Below are positions 54,303 to 62,357 of a stretch of 64,000 nucleotides of DNA, piece by piece; the stretch's first letter is position 1; every line of letters begins with the position of its first letter. A model generated the notes under the pieces. It did no database searches. It was not told where the DNA came from and saw only the letters and a program-made list of their open reading frames with translations. The position numbers were made by a program, and so were the translations under genes. Source of the stretch: Actinomycetospora termitidis (lineage in GTDB: Bacteria; Actinomycetota; Actinomycetes; Mycobacteriales; Pseudonocardiaceae); assembly GCF_030286555.1 (NCBI RefSeq), contig NZ_JASVWF010000006.1, positions 248,001 through 312,000 of the forward strand, given 5' to 3'.

Positions 54303-54977
54303 ATGCGCGTGGTGTGCCTGCCCGGGACGGTGTGCTCGCCGGCGGTGTTCGCGCCGCTGGCCGAGCTGGTCGACGGGGTGGAGGCGGTGTCGTGGATGAC
54401 GGCGCCGGGCCCGTGGACGGTGCCGGCCGTGGCGGAGCGCGTGGCGGCGGACCTGACCGAGCCGGTCCTGCTGGTCGGCCACTCGACGGGCGGAGCGATC
54501 GTGGGGTCGCTGGCGGGCGCACACCCGGAGCTGGTGGCGGGCCTGGTGCTCGTCGACACCGGTGCCCACACGCGTCGGCACGGGGACGTCGGCGCGATCA
54601 TCGACCGGTTCGCGTCGTCGTGGGGTCGGGAGGCGCTGAGGGCGGTGCTGGACCGGTCGTTCGCGACCCCGCCGCCGGAGGACGTCGTCGCCGATCTCCT
54701 CGCGTACGCGGAGTCGGTGCCGCAGGAGGCGGCCGTCGAGGTGCTCCGGAGCCAGCGCGACCTCGACCTCACGCCGGTCCTGCCGACGATCACGTGCCCC
54801 GCGGCCGTGGTGCACGGCGTTCACGACCGGGCGCGGTCGACCGTGGAGGCCGAGGAACTCGCGGCGTTGCTCCCGCACGCGACCCTGCACTGGGCCGAAT
54901 GCGGACACACCCCGGTGTACGAGGCCCCGGAGATCGTGGCGGAGGCGATCGCATCGGTGCGGGAGCGCGCGTCGTAG
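54303..54977 (+). CDS. Alpha/beta hydrolase
   Basis: 224 aa, ATG 54303. MRVVCLPGTVCSPAVFAPL oxyanion region, nucleophile elbow LLVGHSTGGAIVGSLA (Ser in GHSTG), acidic residue in VVHGVHDRARS, and catalytic His in AECGHTPVYEAPE. Small esterase or lactonase of unknown substrate. Nine bases upstream of a small membrane protein gene. Confidence 0.9.
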   Translation: MRVVCLPGTVCSPAVFAPLAELVDGVEAVSWMTAPGPWTVPAVAERVAADLTEPVLLVGHSTGGAIVGSLAGAHPELVAGLVLVDTGAHTRRHGDVGAIIDRFASSWGREALRAVLDRSFATPPPEDVVADLLAYAESVPQEAAVEVLRSQRDLDLTPVLPTITCPAAVVHGVHDRARSTVEAEELAALLPHATLHWAECGHTPVYEAPEIVAEAIASVRERAS

Positions 54978-54986
54978 GCTCCGCCG

Positions 54987-55181
54987 ATGGGGCGTCGGCG
55001 GGTCGTGGCACTCGTCCTCGTCGCCCTGGCGCTGCTCTGGCTTCCGGTCAACCAGCCCGTCGAGGGCCCGCAGCTGCTCGTTCTGTCGGAGACGCACGCC
55101 GTGACGGCCGCGGACCTGCTCTCCGTGGCCCTCGTGCTGGTCGCCGGATGGCTGTGGTGGACCGGCCGTTCACGGCACTAG
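54987..55181 (+). CDS. Small two-helix membrane protein
   Basis: 64 aa, ATG. VVALVLVALALLWLPV (about 6-21) and LLSVALVLVAGWLWW (about 44-58) are hydrophobic helices separated by a polar linker, ending in RSRH. No family recognised. Ends just before a perfect terminator hairpin, which supports it as a real last gene of a unit with the hydrolase. Confidence 0.6.
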   Translation: MGRRRVVALVLVALALLWLPVNQPVEGPQLLVLSETHAVTAADLLSVALVLVAGWLWWTGRSRH

Positions 55182-55187
55182 GCACGT

Positions 55188-55223
55188 GATCATGCCGAGT
55201 GCGACGTTGCACTCGGCATGATC
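55188..55223. terminator. Bidirectional terminator hairpin
   Basis: GATCATGCCGAGTGC (55188-55202), loop GACGTT, GCACTCGGCATGATC (55209-55223): a perfect 15-bp stem between the convergent small membrane protein and mscL. Confidence 0.9.
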
Positions 55224-55247
55224 ATCTGCCTAGCGCGCCGGACTGCG

Positions 55248-55964
55248 TCAGCGGGCTCCCGCGCGGCTGTGGCGGGGCGCGGAGTCGGCGGTCACGGGAC
55301 GCGGCGGCGGCGCGGGCCGGGTGGTCGCGGGCGCGGGTGCCGGCGGGACGGCCGCGTAGGCGGGGACGGTCTCCTCGGCGTGGCGCGTCGGGGTGGCCGG
55401 CGGCATCGGGCGGGGCGGTATCGGCGCGGCGGCGGGCGCGGCAGCCGGCACAGCGGCGTGAGCAGCGGCCGGAACGGCCGGGGCCGCGACCGGCGCGTCG
55501 TACGCCGGCGGTGCGAACGGGGCGTCCGGGGTCCGGACCGGGGCCGGGCCGGACCCGCCGTCGGGAAGGGCCTGGGACTGCATCTCCGCCTGGGCCTCGA
55601 GGAGATCGCGGATCTGGGTGAGGAGCTCGACGTCCGTGGCCTGGACGGGGCCGGCCTCCTCGCCGCGCAGGCGACGGTTCTGGATCGCCTTCATCGGGGC
55701 GACGATCAGGAAGTAGACGACCGCGGCCGTGATGAAGAACGTGATCGCCTGGTTGATGAAGCTGGCGTAGTCGAACGTCACGCCGCTGACGCGCACCGTG
55801 CCGCGGAACTGGTCGCCGCCCGGGGAGAGCAGCTGGATCAGCGGCTTGAGGAACGACTCGGTGAACGCCGTGACGACGGCGGTGAAGGCGGCACCGATGA
55901 CGACGGCCACCGACAGGTCGATGACGTTCCCGCGGAGCAGGAAGTCCTTGAATCCTTTGAACAC
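55248..55964 (-). CDS. mscL: Large-conductance mechanosensitive channel MscL with long Ala/Pro tail
   Basis: 238 aa, ATG 55964. MFKGFKDFLLRGNVIDLSVAVVIGAAFTAVVTAFTESFLKPLI is the N-terminal amphipathic helix and TM1. FDYASFINQAITFFITAAVVYFLIVAPM is TM2, followed by the helical bundle ATDVELLTQIRDLLEAQ. Ordinary MscL ends near residue 130-150. Here about 100 further residues are an Ala/Pro-rich low-complexity cytoplasmic tail. Pentameric emergency valve opening under membrane tension. Confidence 0.95.
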   Translation of the reverse strand: MFKGFKDFLLRGNVIDLSVAVVIGAAFTAVVTAFTESFLKPLIQLLSPGGDQFRGTVRVSGVTFDYASFINQAITFFITAAVVYFLIVAPMKAIQNRRLRGEEAGPVQATDVELLTQIRDLLEAQAEMQSQALPDGGSGPAPVRTPDAPFAPPAYDAPVAAPAVPAAAHAAVPAAAPAAAPIPPRPMPPATPTRHAEETVPAYAAVPPAPAPATTRPAPPPRPVTADSAPRHSRAGAR

Positions 55965-56202
55965 GGTTCGTCCTCGGGCAGGGAGCTGGGGAGCTGTGTT
56001 CCGAGGCTAAGGACGACGGCGTCCGGTCGCGCTGCGCACCCGGTCGGTCGCGGTCAGTCGGCCCGTGAGTGCGTCGGGCGGGGAACCTCTCCCGACCGGG
56101 TGCGGTGAGCGCCGCGTGTCGTGGGGCGAGGCGACGGGCGGTGCGCTGAGCGTGCGGCGCTGCGTGGGCGCCACCGTCCGGAGATCGCGCGGGGGCGACC
56201 GG

Positions 56203-56637
56203 TCACCCCGCGGTACGGGTCGTCGTGGTGGTCGTCGTGGACCGACTCGTGCCCGACCGGGTCGTGGTGGTGGTCGGGGACGAGCTGGTGCTGGCGGCGG
56301 CGCTCGTCGGGACGATCGGCGCCACCGCGACCGGGGGCGGCGGCACGGGCGCGGTGCCGTTCGAGGCCATGCGCGCGGTGACCACGCCGAGCGCGACGAC
56401 GAGCCCGAGCACGACCGCCGCGGCCGCCGTCACGACGAGCAGGCGCAGGCGCGGCCGGGGTCGGCGGTGGCTCGTGGCCGTCGGCGCCGCCTCGAAGGGC
56501 CGCGTGGACGGTCGTCCCGGGACCTCGTTGGTGGTCGGGGTCTCGTCGATCTCCGGCGCGGAGTGTCGGCCGGTGGTCGAGGGGGTGTCGGGCCGGGCGT
56601 GTCGTCCGGTCGTGGCCTCCGTGTCCTGCTCGGTCAT
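56203..56637 (-). CDS. Single-pass membrane protein with Thr/Ser-rich exterior
   Basis: 144 aa, ATG 56637. Polar cytoplasmic head of about 65 residues ending in RRPRPRLR, one transmembrane segment (LLVVTAAAAVVLGLVVALGVV), then a Pro stretch and a low-complexity tail very rich in Thr and Ser. No enzymatic motif. Probably a cell-envelope protein; the tail may be glycosylated (inference). The flanking gaps (55965-56202 and 56638-56700) contain nothing recognised. Confidence 0.65.
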   Translation of the reverse strand: MTEQDTEATTGRHARPDTPSTTGRHSAPEIDETPTTNEVPGRPSTRPFEAAPTATSHRRPRPRLRLLVVTAAAAVVLGLVVALGVVTARMASNGTAPVPPPPVAVAPIVPTSAAASTSSSPTTTTTRSGTSRSTTTTTTTRTAG

Positions 56638-56700
56638 CGCCGCCTCCCCGGGCCAGCACCGAGTGTTCTCACCCGATGCAACGCGCGAGGGGCGCCGAGG

Positions 56701-57486
56701 TCACTCGACCGGGGGAAGCTGGGCGACCAGCCCGTAGATCCCGCTGCGTGGTCGGCGACCCGGCGTCGGCCAGTCGGCGACGTCGACGAGGCCCGGTGCA
56801 ACGGGCTCGAGGCCGTGCAGGAAACCGCGGATCTCGGCGCGGGAGCGCGGGGTGAGCGGGCTGGCAGAGCCGGCCATGGCGTCACGGATGTCGCGGATGC
56901 GGGTCGCGACGGCGGGGTCGTCCTGGTCGTCGCTGCCGTGGCTGAGGACGATCGCGCTGCCCGGCGCGAGGTGGGCGCGGTAGGCGTCCACGACGGTGCG
57001 CGGGTCCTCTCCGACGGAGTGCAGCACGGCGACCGCGAGCACCGCGACCGGCTCGGTCAGGTCGAGCAGCGTCCGGACGCCGGGAGCGGCCAGGACGGCG
57101 TCGACGTCGCAGAGGTCGGCGTGCGTGATCGAGGCGTGCTCGACGTCGACCAGGATGTCGCGGGCGTACGCGACGGCGACCGGCTCGGCGTCGACGTAGG
57201 CCACGCGGGCGTGGGCGCCGACGATCTCGTGGACGTTGCCCACGGTGGGGATGCCGGAGCCGAGGTCGAGGAACTGCATGATGCCCTGGGCCAGGCACCA
57301 CCGGACGGTGTGACCGAGGAAGTCGCGGTTGGCGCGGGCGATCTCGGCGACATCCGGGTGGCGTTCGAGCAGGACCGCGGCGACCGCGCGGTCGGCGGCG
57401 AAGTTGTGCGCGCCGCCGAGGAAGTGGTCGTAGATGCGGGCGGCGTTCGCCTCGCTGACGTCGGTGATGTCTCCGGTGTCGCTCAT
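56701..57486 (-). CDS. SAM-dependent methyltransferase, Methyltransf_19 (DUF574) family
   Basis: 261 aa, ATG 57486. The family opening ANAARIYDHFLGGAHNFAADRAVA is clear, followed by FLDLGSGIPTVGNVHEI (SAM site), VAYVDAEPVAVAYAR and RTLLDLTEPVAVLAVAVLH. Typical of actinobacteria, often in secondary-metabolite or regulatory loci; substrate unknown. Overlaps the DUF2867-like gene by four bases. Confidence 0.93.
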   Translation of the reverse strand: MSDTGDITDVSEANAARIYDHFLGGAHNFAADRAVAAVLLERHPDVAEIARANRDFLGHTVRWCLAQGIMQFLDLGSGIPTVGNVHEIVGAHARVAYVDAEPVAVAYARDILVDVEHASITHADLCDVDAVLAAPGVRTLLDLTEPVAVLAVAVLHSVGEDPRTVVDAYRAHLAPGSAIVLSHGSDDQDDPAVATRIRDIRDAMAGSASPLTPRSRAEIRGFLHGLEPVAPGLVDVADWPTPGRRPRSGIYGLVAQLPPVE

Positions 57487-57938
57487 CGGGCGGCGACCCG
57501 CTCCGCCGCGGCCGTCAGGGTGCGCACCGTGACCCGGTGCAGCGGGGCCACCAGGGTCCACACCAGTCGTCCGACGAGACCACGGGGTTCGACCGCCGTG
57601 ACCAGGAGCAGCGACTCCTGCCGGACCGCCAGCACGACGCGGGGGGTGTAGACCCGGCCCTCGACGCCCAGCACCACGTGGTCCGGCTCCTCGTGCAGGA
57701 CGGCCCAGCCGACGGCGAGATTCGGCGGTTCCGGAGTCACGAGGAGCAGGCCAGCTCCGCGCTGGACGGTCCGGATGACGGCGAGCACCGTCGGTCCGGC
57801 GTCGTCGAGGATGAGGTCGGCCCAGGCCCGCGCGCTGCGTCCGTCGGCGATCCGCGCGGGCGCGGCGTACGCGTCGACGTAGCCGGCGCGGGCGGGGAGC
57901 CCCTCGAGGTCGTCGGGCGGGCGCACGCGCTGGACCAT
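57483..57938 (-). CDS. DUF2867-like protein
   Basis: 151 aa, ATG 57938. DAYAAPARIADGRSARAWADLILDD opening and a C-terminal LVGRLVWTLVAPLHRVTVRTLTAAAERVAAR, with a beta-rich centre (NLAVGWAVLHEEPDHVVLGVEGRVYTPRVVLAVRQESLLLVTAV). The pattern suggests the START-like DUF2867 fold. Overlaps the methyltransferase start. Function unknown. Confidence 0.75.
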   Translation of the reverse strand: MVQRVRPPDDLEGLPARAGYVDAYAAPARIADGRSARAWADLILDDAGPTVLAVIRTVQRGAGLLLVTPEPPNLAVGWAVLHEEPDHVVLGVEGRVYTPRVVLAVRQESLLLVTAVEPRGLVGRLVWTLVAPLHRVTVRTLTAAAERVAAR

Positions 57939-57970
57939 GGGGTCATTCGACCACGCGCGAGGGTGCTGTC

Positions 57971-58024
57971 GAGTGGGCATCCATCCGGCTCCGACGCCTT
58001 CGTGAGCCGGATGGTGGCCCACTC
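57971..58024. repeat. Long hairpin in divergent intergenic region
   Basis: Arms of 21 bases (57971-57991 and 58004-58024) pair at 18 of 21 positions, around a 12-base loop. The arms contain GAGTGGGC-ATCCATCCGGCTC-like sequence related to the dispersed 15-mer at 4453 and 58983. Lies between divergent genes, so a terminator role is unlikely. Confidence 0.7.
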
Positions 58025-58080
58025 GGCGAGCTTCCGGAGATTCTCGGAACCGTTCCGGCGCGACGCGGCTCCAAGCTGGT

Positions 58081-58941
58081 GTGGAGACCCCGACACGACG
58101 TACCTGCGTGCCCTTCCGTGGATCCCTGGCGGTGGAGCTCGGCCTGATCACCTGGGACCGGCTCCTCGGCCCGGACTTCGTCCGCCTGCACCCCGATGTG
58201 TACGTCGGTGCGGGCGCCGAGATCGACACCCGGGTCCGGGTCGGTGCCCTGAGCACCTGGAGCCGCGACGTCGGGGTCGTCGCCGGACCGCTGGCTGCGC
58301 TCGCGTGGGGCGCGGACTGCCCGTGGGAGGACGCCGAGATCGTCGTCGACCGGCGTCTGCGCCTCCCGGACACCCGGATTCGTCGTGACCAGCTCTCCGC
58401 GGACGAGGTCGCGACCTGGTTCGGGCACCGCCTGACGACGCCGGTCCGGACGGCCTTCGACCTCGCACGACGCGAGCCGTTCGTGGAGGCCGTCGCGGCG
58501 GCCGACTCGATCGCGCACGTCACCCGCTTCCCGGCGTCCCTGCTGGCCCGCTTCGCGGACCGCTACCCGAAGGCCCGCGGAATCGTGCAGGTCAGGCGCG
58601 TGTGTGCAGCGATGGATCCGCGCGCCGAGTCACTTCCGGAGACACGGCTTCGCCTGGGGCTCCTCGAGCGCGGGGTACCCCCCGCCGTCTCTCAGCTGTG
58701 GGTCACACTCCTGACCGGTGAGCGCCGACGGCTCGACCTCGCGTGGCCGGACAGCATGTTCGCGCTGGAGTACAACGGGCTGCTGGACCACGGCTCGAGC
58801 ACGCAGCAGAACAGCGATGCGTTCCGGACGGGACGGCTGTCCGACATCGGGTGGGAGGTCCTTCCCGTCACGTCCGCGATGATCATGGACATGGCGGCCT
58901 TCGACGAACTCGGCCGACGGGTGCTCCGGAAGGTCGCGTGA
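58081..58941 (+). CDS. DUF559/AbiEi-antitoxin-like protein
   Basis: 286 aa, GTG. N-terminal segment GLITWDRLLGPDFVRLHPDVYV (winged-helix-like, as in AbiEi antitoxins), a middle DQLSADEVATWFGHRLTTPVRTAFDLARRE, and a C-terminal nuclease-like part with ESLPETRLRLGLLERGVPP, RRLDLAWPDSMFALEYNG and FRTGRLSDIGWEVLPVTSAMI, the pattern of Vsr-like DUF559 domains. Common in actinobacteria with no toxin gene beside it here. Activity unknown. Confidence 0.85.
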   Translation: METPTRRTCVPFRGSLAVELGLITWDRLLGPDFVRLHPDVYVGAGAEIDTRVRVGALSTWSRDVGVVAGPLAALAWGADCPWEDAEIVVDRRLRLPDTRIRRDQLSADEVATWFGHRLTTPVRTAFDLARREPFVEAVAAADSIAHVTRFPASLLARFADRYPKARGIVQVRRVCAAMDPRAESLPETRLRLGLLERGVPPAVSQLWVTLLTGERRRLDLAWPDSMFALEYNGLLDHGSSTQQNSDAFRTGRLSDIGWEVLPVTSAMIMDMAAFDELGRRVLRKVA

Positions 58942-58982
58942 CGAGCGGGTGCTCATCGGGCTCGGCCGCCCGTACGGGCCGG

Positions 58983-58997
58983 ATGGACGCCCACTCG
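58983..58997 (+). repeat. Dispersed 15-mer, copy 2
   Basis: ATGGACGCCCACTCG, identical to 4453-4467, in the 79-bp gap between the DUF559-like gene and the convergent peptidase. Confidence 0.5.
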
Positions 58998-59020
58998 GCG
59001 GAGCCGCCGGCACCAGCGCC

Positions 59021-60364
59021 CTACCGCGCCAACGACCGCAGGAGCAGCGTCTCCGCGAGGACACACTTCCCGAACATCGCGAGGTGCAGGCTCTCGTCGA
59101 TCCCGTGCCAGCGCGAGGCCGGGTCGCCGACCCCCGTGACGAGGACCGTCGCGCCCGGGAACGTCCGGGCGAACTCGGCGATGAACGGGATCGTGCCGCC
59201 CATCCCCATCTCCACGGTCTCCGAGCCGAACGCGGACGACAACGCCTCCCGCGCCAGGTCGTAGACCGACCCGGTCGGCGACAGCGCGAACGGCTCGCCC
59301 GAGGCGTGCAGCGACACGTCCAGCCCGACCCCCCACGACGCCTGCTGCTCCAGGTGCTCGCGCACCGCGGCGAAGGCGGACTCCGTGGAGTCGCCCGGGG
59401 CGAGCCGCGCGCTGATCATCGCCCGGGCCCGGTGCACGAGGATGTTCGCCGCACCCTCGACGGCCGGGGCGTCGATGCCGAGCACCGCGATCGCCGGCTG
59501 CTGCGCGACGCGCTCCTCGATCGACCCCGTGCCCAGCAGGTCCACGCCCTCGAGCACGCCCGCGTCGCCGCGGAACTGCTCCTCGGCCATCCCGGCGACG
59601 TCGGTCGACCCGCGCACGAGTCCCGGCACGGCCACCGTGCCCTTGTCGTCGTGCAGCGTCGCGAGGAGGCGACACAGGGCGGTCAGGGCGTCGCCGGCGG
59701 GGCCGCCGAACACTCCGGAGTGCACCGCCCGCTCCAGCATCGACACCTCGACGACGATGTTCGTGAGGCCGCGCAGGGACGTGGTCAGGGCGGGCACGTC
59801 GACGGCGGGGTTGCCGGCGTCCGCGATGACGATGACGTCGGCCGCGAGCTGCTCGTGGTGCTCGGCGAGCAGCGCGGACAGGGTCGGCGACCCGGACTCC
59901 TCCTCGCCCTCCACGAACAGCGTCACGCCCACCGGGGGCCGGCCGTCGTAGGCGCGCAGCGTCGCGAGGTGGGTCATCACGCCGGCCTTGTCGTCCGCGG
60001 CGCCGCGGCCGTAGAGCCGCCCGTCCCGCTCGGCCGGTTCGAAGGGGGCGCTCGTCCAGAGGTCGTCGCCGCCGGTGGGCTGCACGTCGTGGTGGGCGTA
60101 GAGCATCACCGTCGGCTGCCCCTCCGGCGCCGGCCAGTGCGCGACGACGGCGGGTGCGCCACCCTCCGCGGCCAGGATCGACACCGATGCCGCGCCGGCC
60201 GAGCGCGCCAGCGTCGCCACCGCGTCGGCGGAGCGGCGCGTGTCCTCGGCGTGCGTCGGGTCCGCCCAGATCGACGGGATGCGCACGAGCGCCTCCAGGT
60301 CGCGCCGCGCGTCCGGGAGCACGGCGTCGACGGCGGCCTGCAGGTCGGCGGGAACGTCAGCCAT
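59021..60364 (-). CDS. M20/M25/M40 family dipeptidase
   Basis: 447 aa, ATG 60364. VMLYAHHDVQPTGG (first metal His/Asp), YGRGAADDKAGVMTHLA (bridging Asp), LFVEGEEESGSPTL (catalytic and metal Glu), DAGNPAVDVPALTTSLRG before the lid domain, and the late GVGDPASRWHGIDESL His. Zinc dipeptidase acting in the cytoplasm. Monocistronic. The gap 60365-60646 holds no gene that I recognise. Confidence 0.95.
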   Translation of the reverse strand: MADVPADLQAAVDAVLPDARRDLEALVRIPSIWADPTHAEDTRRSADAVATLARSAGAASVSILAAEGGAPAVVAHWPAPEGQPTVMLYAHHDVQPTGGDDLWTSAPFEPAERDGRLYGRGAADDKAGVMTHLATLRAYDGRPPVGVTLFVEGEEESGSPTLSALLAEHHEQLAADVIVIADAGNPAVDVPALTTSLRGLTNIVVEVSMLERAVHSGVFGGPAGDALTALCRLLATLHDDKGTVAVPGLVRGSTDVAGMAEEQFRGDAGVLEGVDLLGTGSIEERVAQQPAIAVLGIDAPAVEGAANILVHRARAMISARLAPGDSTESAFAAVREHLEQQASWGVGLDVSLHASGEPFALSPTGSVYDLAREALSSAFGSETVEMGMGGTIPFIAEFARTFPGATVLVTGVGDPASRWHGIDESLHLAMFGKCVLAETLLLRSLAR

Positions 60365-60646
60365 GGGTCGACCCTAGGGTGCGGGACGCCTCGGTGCCCG
60401 GACTTCCCGACGGCGGGTGGGGGCGAGGACCGGACTGCGCGGAACGGACGAACTTCACCACGAGGCCCGATCGGCTCGATCCGCATCCGCGGTCGGGGCC
60501 GCGGCCCCCGCCCGCCGTCACGGCGACGGACACGACCGGTTGCCGCCCGTTCGGCTCAGCAACTGCTTCCGATTAGGCGCCCGCCGAGCAGCCCCATACG
60601 GTCGACCCGGTTCGCCCGAAGGGCCCCGCCGGGTACGAGTTCGCGC

Positions 60647-61525
60647 ATGACGATCGCCGCGATCCACCGCTATCCGGTCAAGTCCATGCAGGGCGAGTCC
60701 CTGCAGCGGGCCGCGTTCGACGAGCGCGGGGTGGTGGGCGACCGCGCGTACGCGCTGCTCGACGTCGAGACCGGCATCGTCGCGAGCGCGAAGGTCCCGA
60801 AGCGGTGGCCCCAGCTGCTGCGCTTCTCCGCGGCGTTCGTCGACGAGCCGGTCCTCGGGGAGTCGGCGCCGCCCGTCGTCATCACCTTCCCGGACGGGTC
60901 GACAAGGCGCAGCGACGACCCGACGATCAACGAGGCCCTGTCGTCGGTCCTCGGCCGGGACGTCACGCTGATCACGACGCCGCCCGAGGGCGCGGGCTTC
61001 GAGGAGATCTGGCCGGAGATCGACGACCTCGCCCCGCAGCACATCATCGACGCCACCACGGCCCGGCAGGAGGACACCGGCGAGGCGATCAGCCGCTTCG
61101 ACGTGGCCGCCTTCGCGCCGACCGGGCGGTTCTACGACCTCGCCGCCATCCACGTCATCACCGAGTCGACCCTCGCGCGCCTCGGCGAGCTCGCCCCGGA
61201 CAGCCGCTTCGACGTGCGTCGCTACCGCCCGAACGTCGTGCTCGCGGACACCGACCCGGGCTTCGTCGAGAACGACTGGGTGGGCCGGGAGATGAGCCTC
61301 GGGGACGCAGTCCGGGTCTCGTACACCTTCCAGACGATGCGCTGCGTCATGACCACGCTCGCCCAGGAGGACCTGCCCGAGGACCGCGACACCCTGCGGA
61401 CCGTCGCGAAGCACAACCGCGTGCACATCGAGAAGCCCGAGGTCGCGGGGAAGTGGGCGTGCGCCGGCGTCTACGCGGACGTGACCGCCGGGGGCGAGCT
61501 CGCCGTCGGCGACCCGCATTCCTGA
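60647..61525 (+). CDS. MOSC domain-containing protein
   Basis: 292 aa, ATG 60647. The MOSC N-terminal beta-barrel IAAIHRYPVKSMQGESLQRAAFDERGVVGDRAYALLD and a C-terminal MOSC core with RYRPNVVLAD, WVGREMSLGDAVRVSYTFQTMRCVMTTLAQEDLPEDRDTL, where the Cys in MRCVM is the expected cofactor ligand. May bind molybdenum cofactor sulfide, as in mARC-type proteins. Convergent with the Clp-N gene, 9 bp apart. Confidence 0.92.
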   Translation: MTIAAIHRYPVKSMQGESLQRAAFDERGVVGDRAYALLDVETGIVASAKVPKRWPQLLRFSAAFVDEPVLGESAPPVVITFPDGSTRRSDDPTINEALSSVLGRDVTLITTPPEGAGFEEIWPEIDDLAPQHIIDATTARQEDTGEAISRFDVAAFAPTGRFYDLAAIHVITESTLARLGELAPDSRFDVRRYRPNVVLADTDPGFVENDWVGREMSLGDAVRVSYTFQTMRCVMTTLAQEDLPEDRDTLRTVAKHNRVHIEKPEVAGKWACAGVYADVTAGGELAVGDPHS

Positions 61526-61534
61526 CGGCGGGTC

Positions 61535-62254
61535 CTAGAGCTCCTGCTGTCCCTGCACGGCCGTGAGCAGCCGCCCGACCTCCTCCTCGACCCGACCCTT
61601 GTCGAGGCCGAGCCCGGTGAGGACCCCCTCGCCGTCCTCGGCCTCGAGCAGGGCGAGCAGCAGGTGCTCGGTGCCGACGTAGTTGTGGCCGAGGCGCAGC
61701 GCCTGGCGGAACGTCAGCTCCAGGACCTTCTTCGCGGCGGCGTCGAACGGGATCAGCGCCGGGATCTCCTCGACGGGGGCCGGGAGCTCCGCGGCGACCT
61801 TGCGGCGCAGCGCGTCGGGCGTGACCCCCTGCGCGGCGATCACCCGGATGGCGAGGCCCTCCGGCTGCGAGAGCAGGCCGAGGGCGAGGTGGCCGGGGGT
61901 GATCTCGGCGCTGCGGGCGGTCCGGGCCTCCTCCTGCGAGGCCACCACGACCGATCGGGCCCGCGGCGTGAAGCGCTTGAACCCCTCCTCGGGGTCGATC
62001 TCGCTCGCCCCGGCCTTGGGGACGAAGCGCTTCTGGGCGGCCTGCTTCGTGACGCCCATGCTCCTCCCGATGTCGGTCCAGGAGGCACCGGAGCGGCGGG
62101 CGCGGTCGACGAAGTGGCCGATGAGGTGATCGGCCACCTCGCCGAGGTGCTCGCCGGCCAGCACGGCGTCGGAGAGCTGCTCGAGCGGTTCGTCGTGGAC
62201 CGAGGTGATGGCGGAGATGAGGTCGTCCAGGCGGACGTTGACCGGCGACGTCAT
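61535..62254 (-). CDS. Clp N-terminal-domain protein with HTH-like head
   Basis: 239 aa from ATG 62254; an upstream in-frame ATG at 62290 would place the inverted repeat 62266-62293 in the coding part. Residues 1-85 contain ASWTDIGRSMGVTKQAAQKRFVPK, a helix-turn-helix pattern. Residues about 95-235 are two Clp-N repeats (ITPGHLALGLLSQPEGLAIRVIAAQGV and HNYVGTEHLLLALLEAEDGEGV). No AAA+ domain, so it is a ClpC-N relative that may bind DNA and autoregulate, or act as an adaptor. Confidence 0.88.
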   Translation of the reverse strand: MTSPVNVRLDDLISAITSVHDEPLEQLSDAVLAGEHLGEVADHLIGHFVDRARRSGASWTDIGRSMGVTKQAAQKRFVPKAGASEIDPEEGFKRFTPRARSVVVASQEEARTARSAEITPGHLALGLLSQPEGLAIRVIAAQGVTPDALRRKVAAELPAPVEEIPALIPFDAAAKKVLELTFRQALRLGHNYVGTEHLLLALLEAEDGEGVLTGLGLDKGRVEEEVGRLLTAVQGQQEL

Positions 62255-62265
62255 GCGTCTACCGT

Positions 62266-62293
62266 AGGTTGACGCCGGGGACAACGTCAACCT
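62266..62293 (+). promoter_or_regulatory. Putative operator upstream of the Clp-N/HTH gene
   Basis: AGGTTGACG (62266-62274) and CGTCAACCT (62285-62293), a perfect 9-bp inverted repeat with a 10-bp spacer, 12 bp before the ATG. Placement suits autoregulation by the HTH part of the encoded protein (inference). Confidence 0.6.
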
Positions 62294-62307
62294 TGGGTGG
62301 ACGACAC

Positions 62308-62321
62308 GAACGGCCCGTTCG
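62308..62321. repeat. Dispersed 14-mer palindrome
   Basis: GAACGGCCCGTTCG, also at 42572-42585 in the terminator between peptidase E and gntR. Here it lies between the Clp-N promoter and the acyltransferase stop. Confidence 0.5.
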
Positions 62322-62357
62322 CAGCGTCTATGCGCGCGAGAGTGCCGTTCGCTCAGG

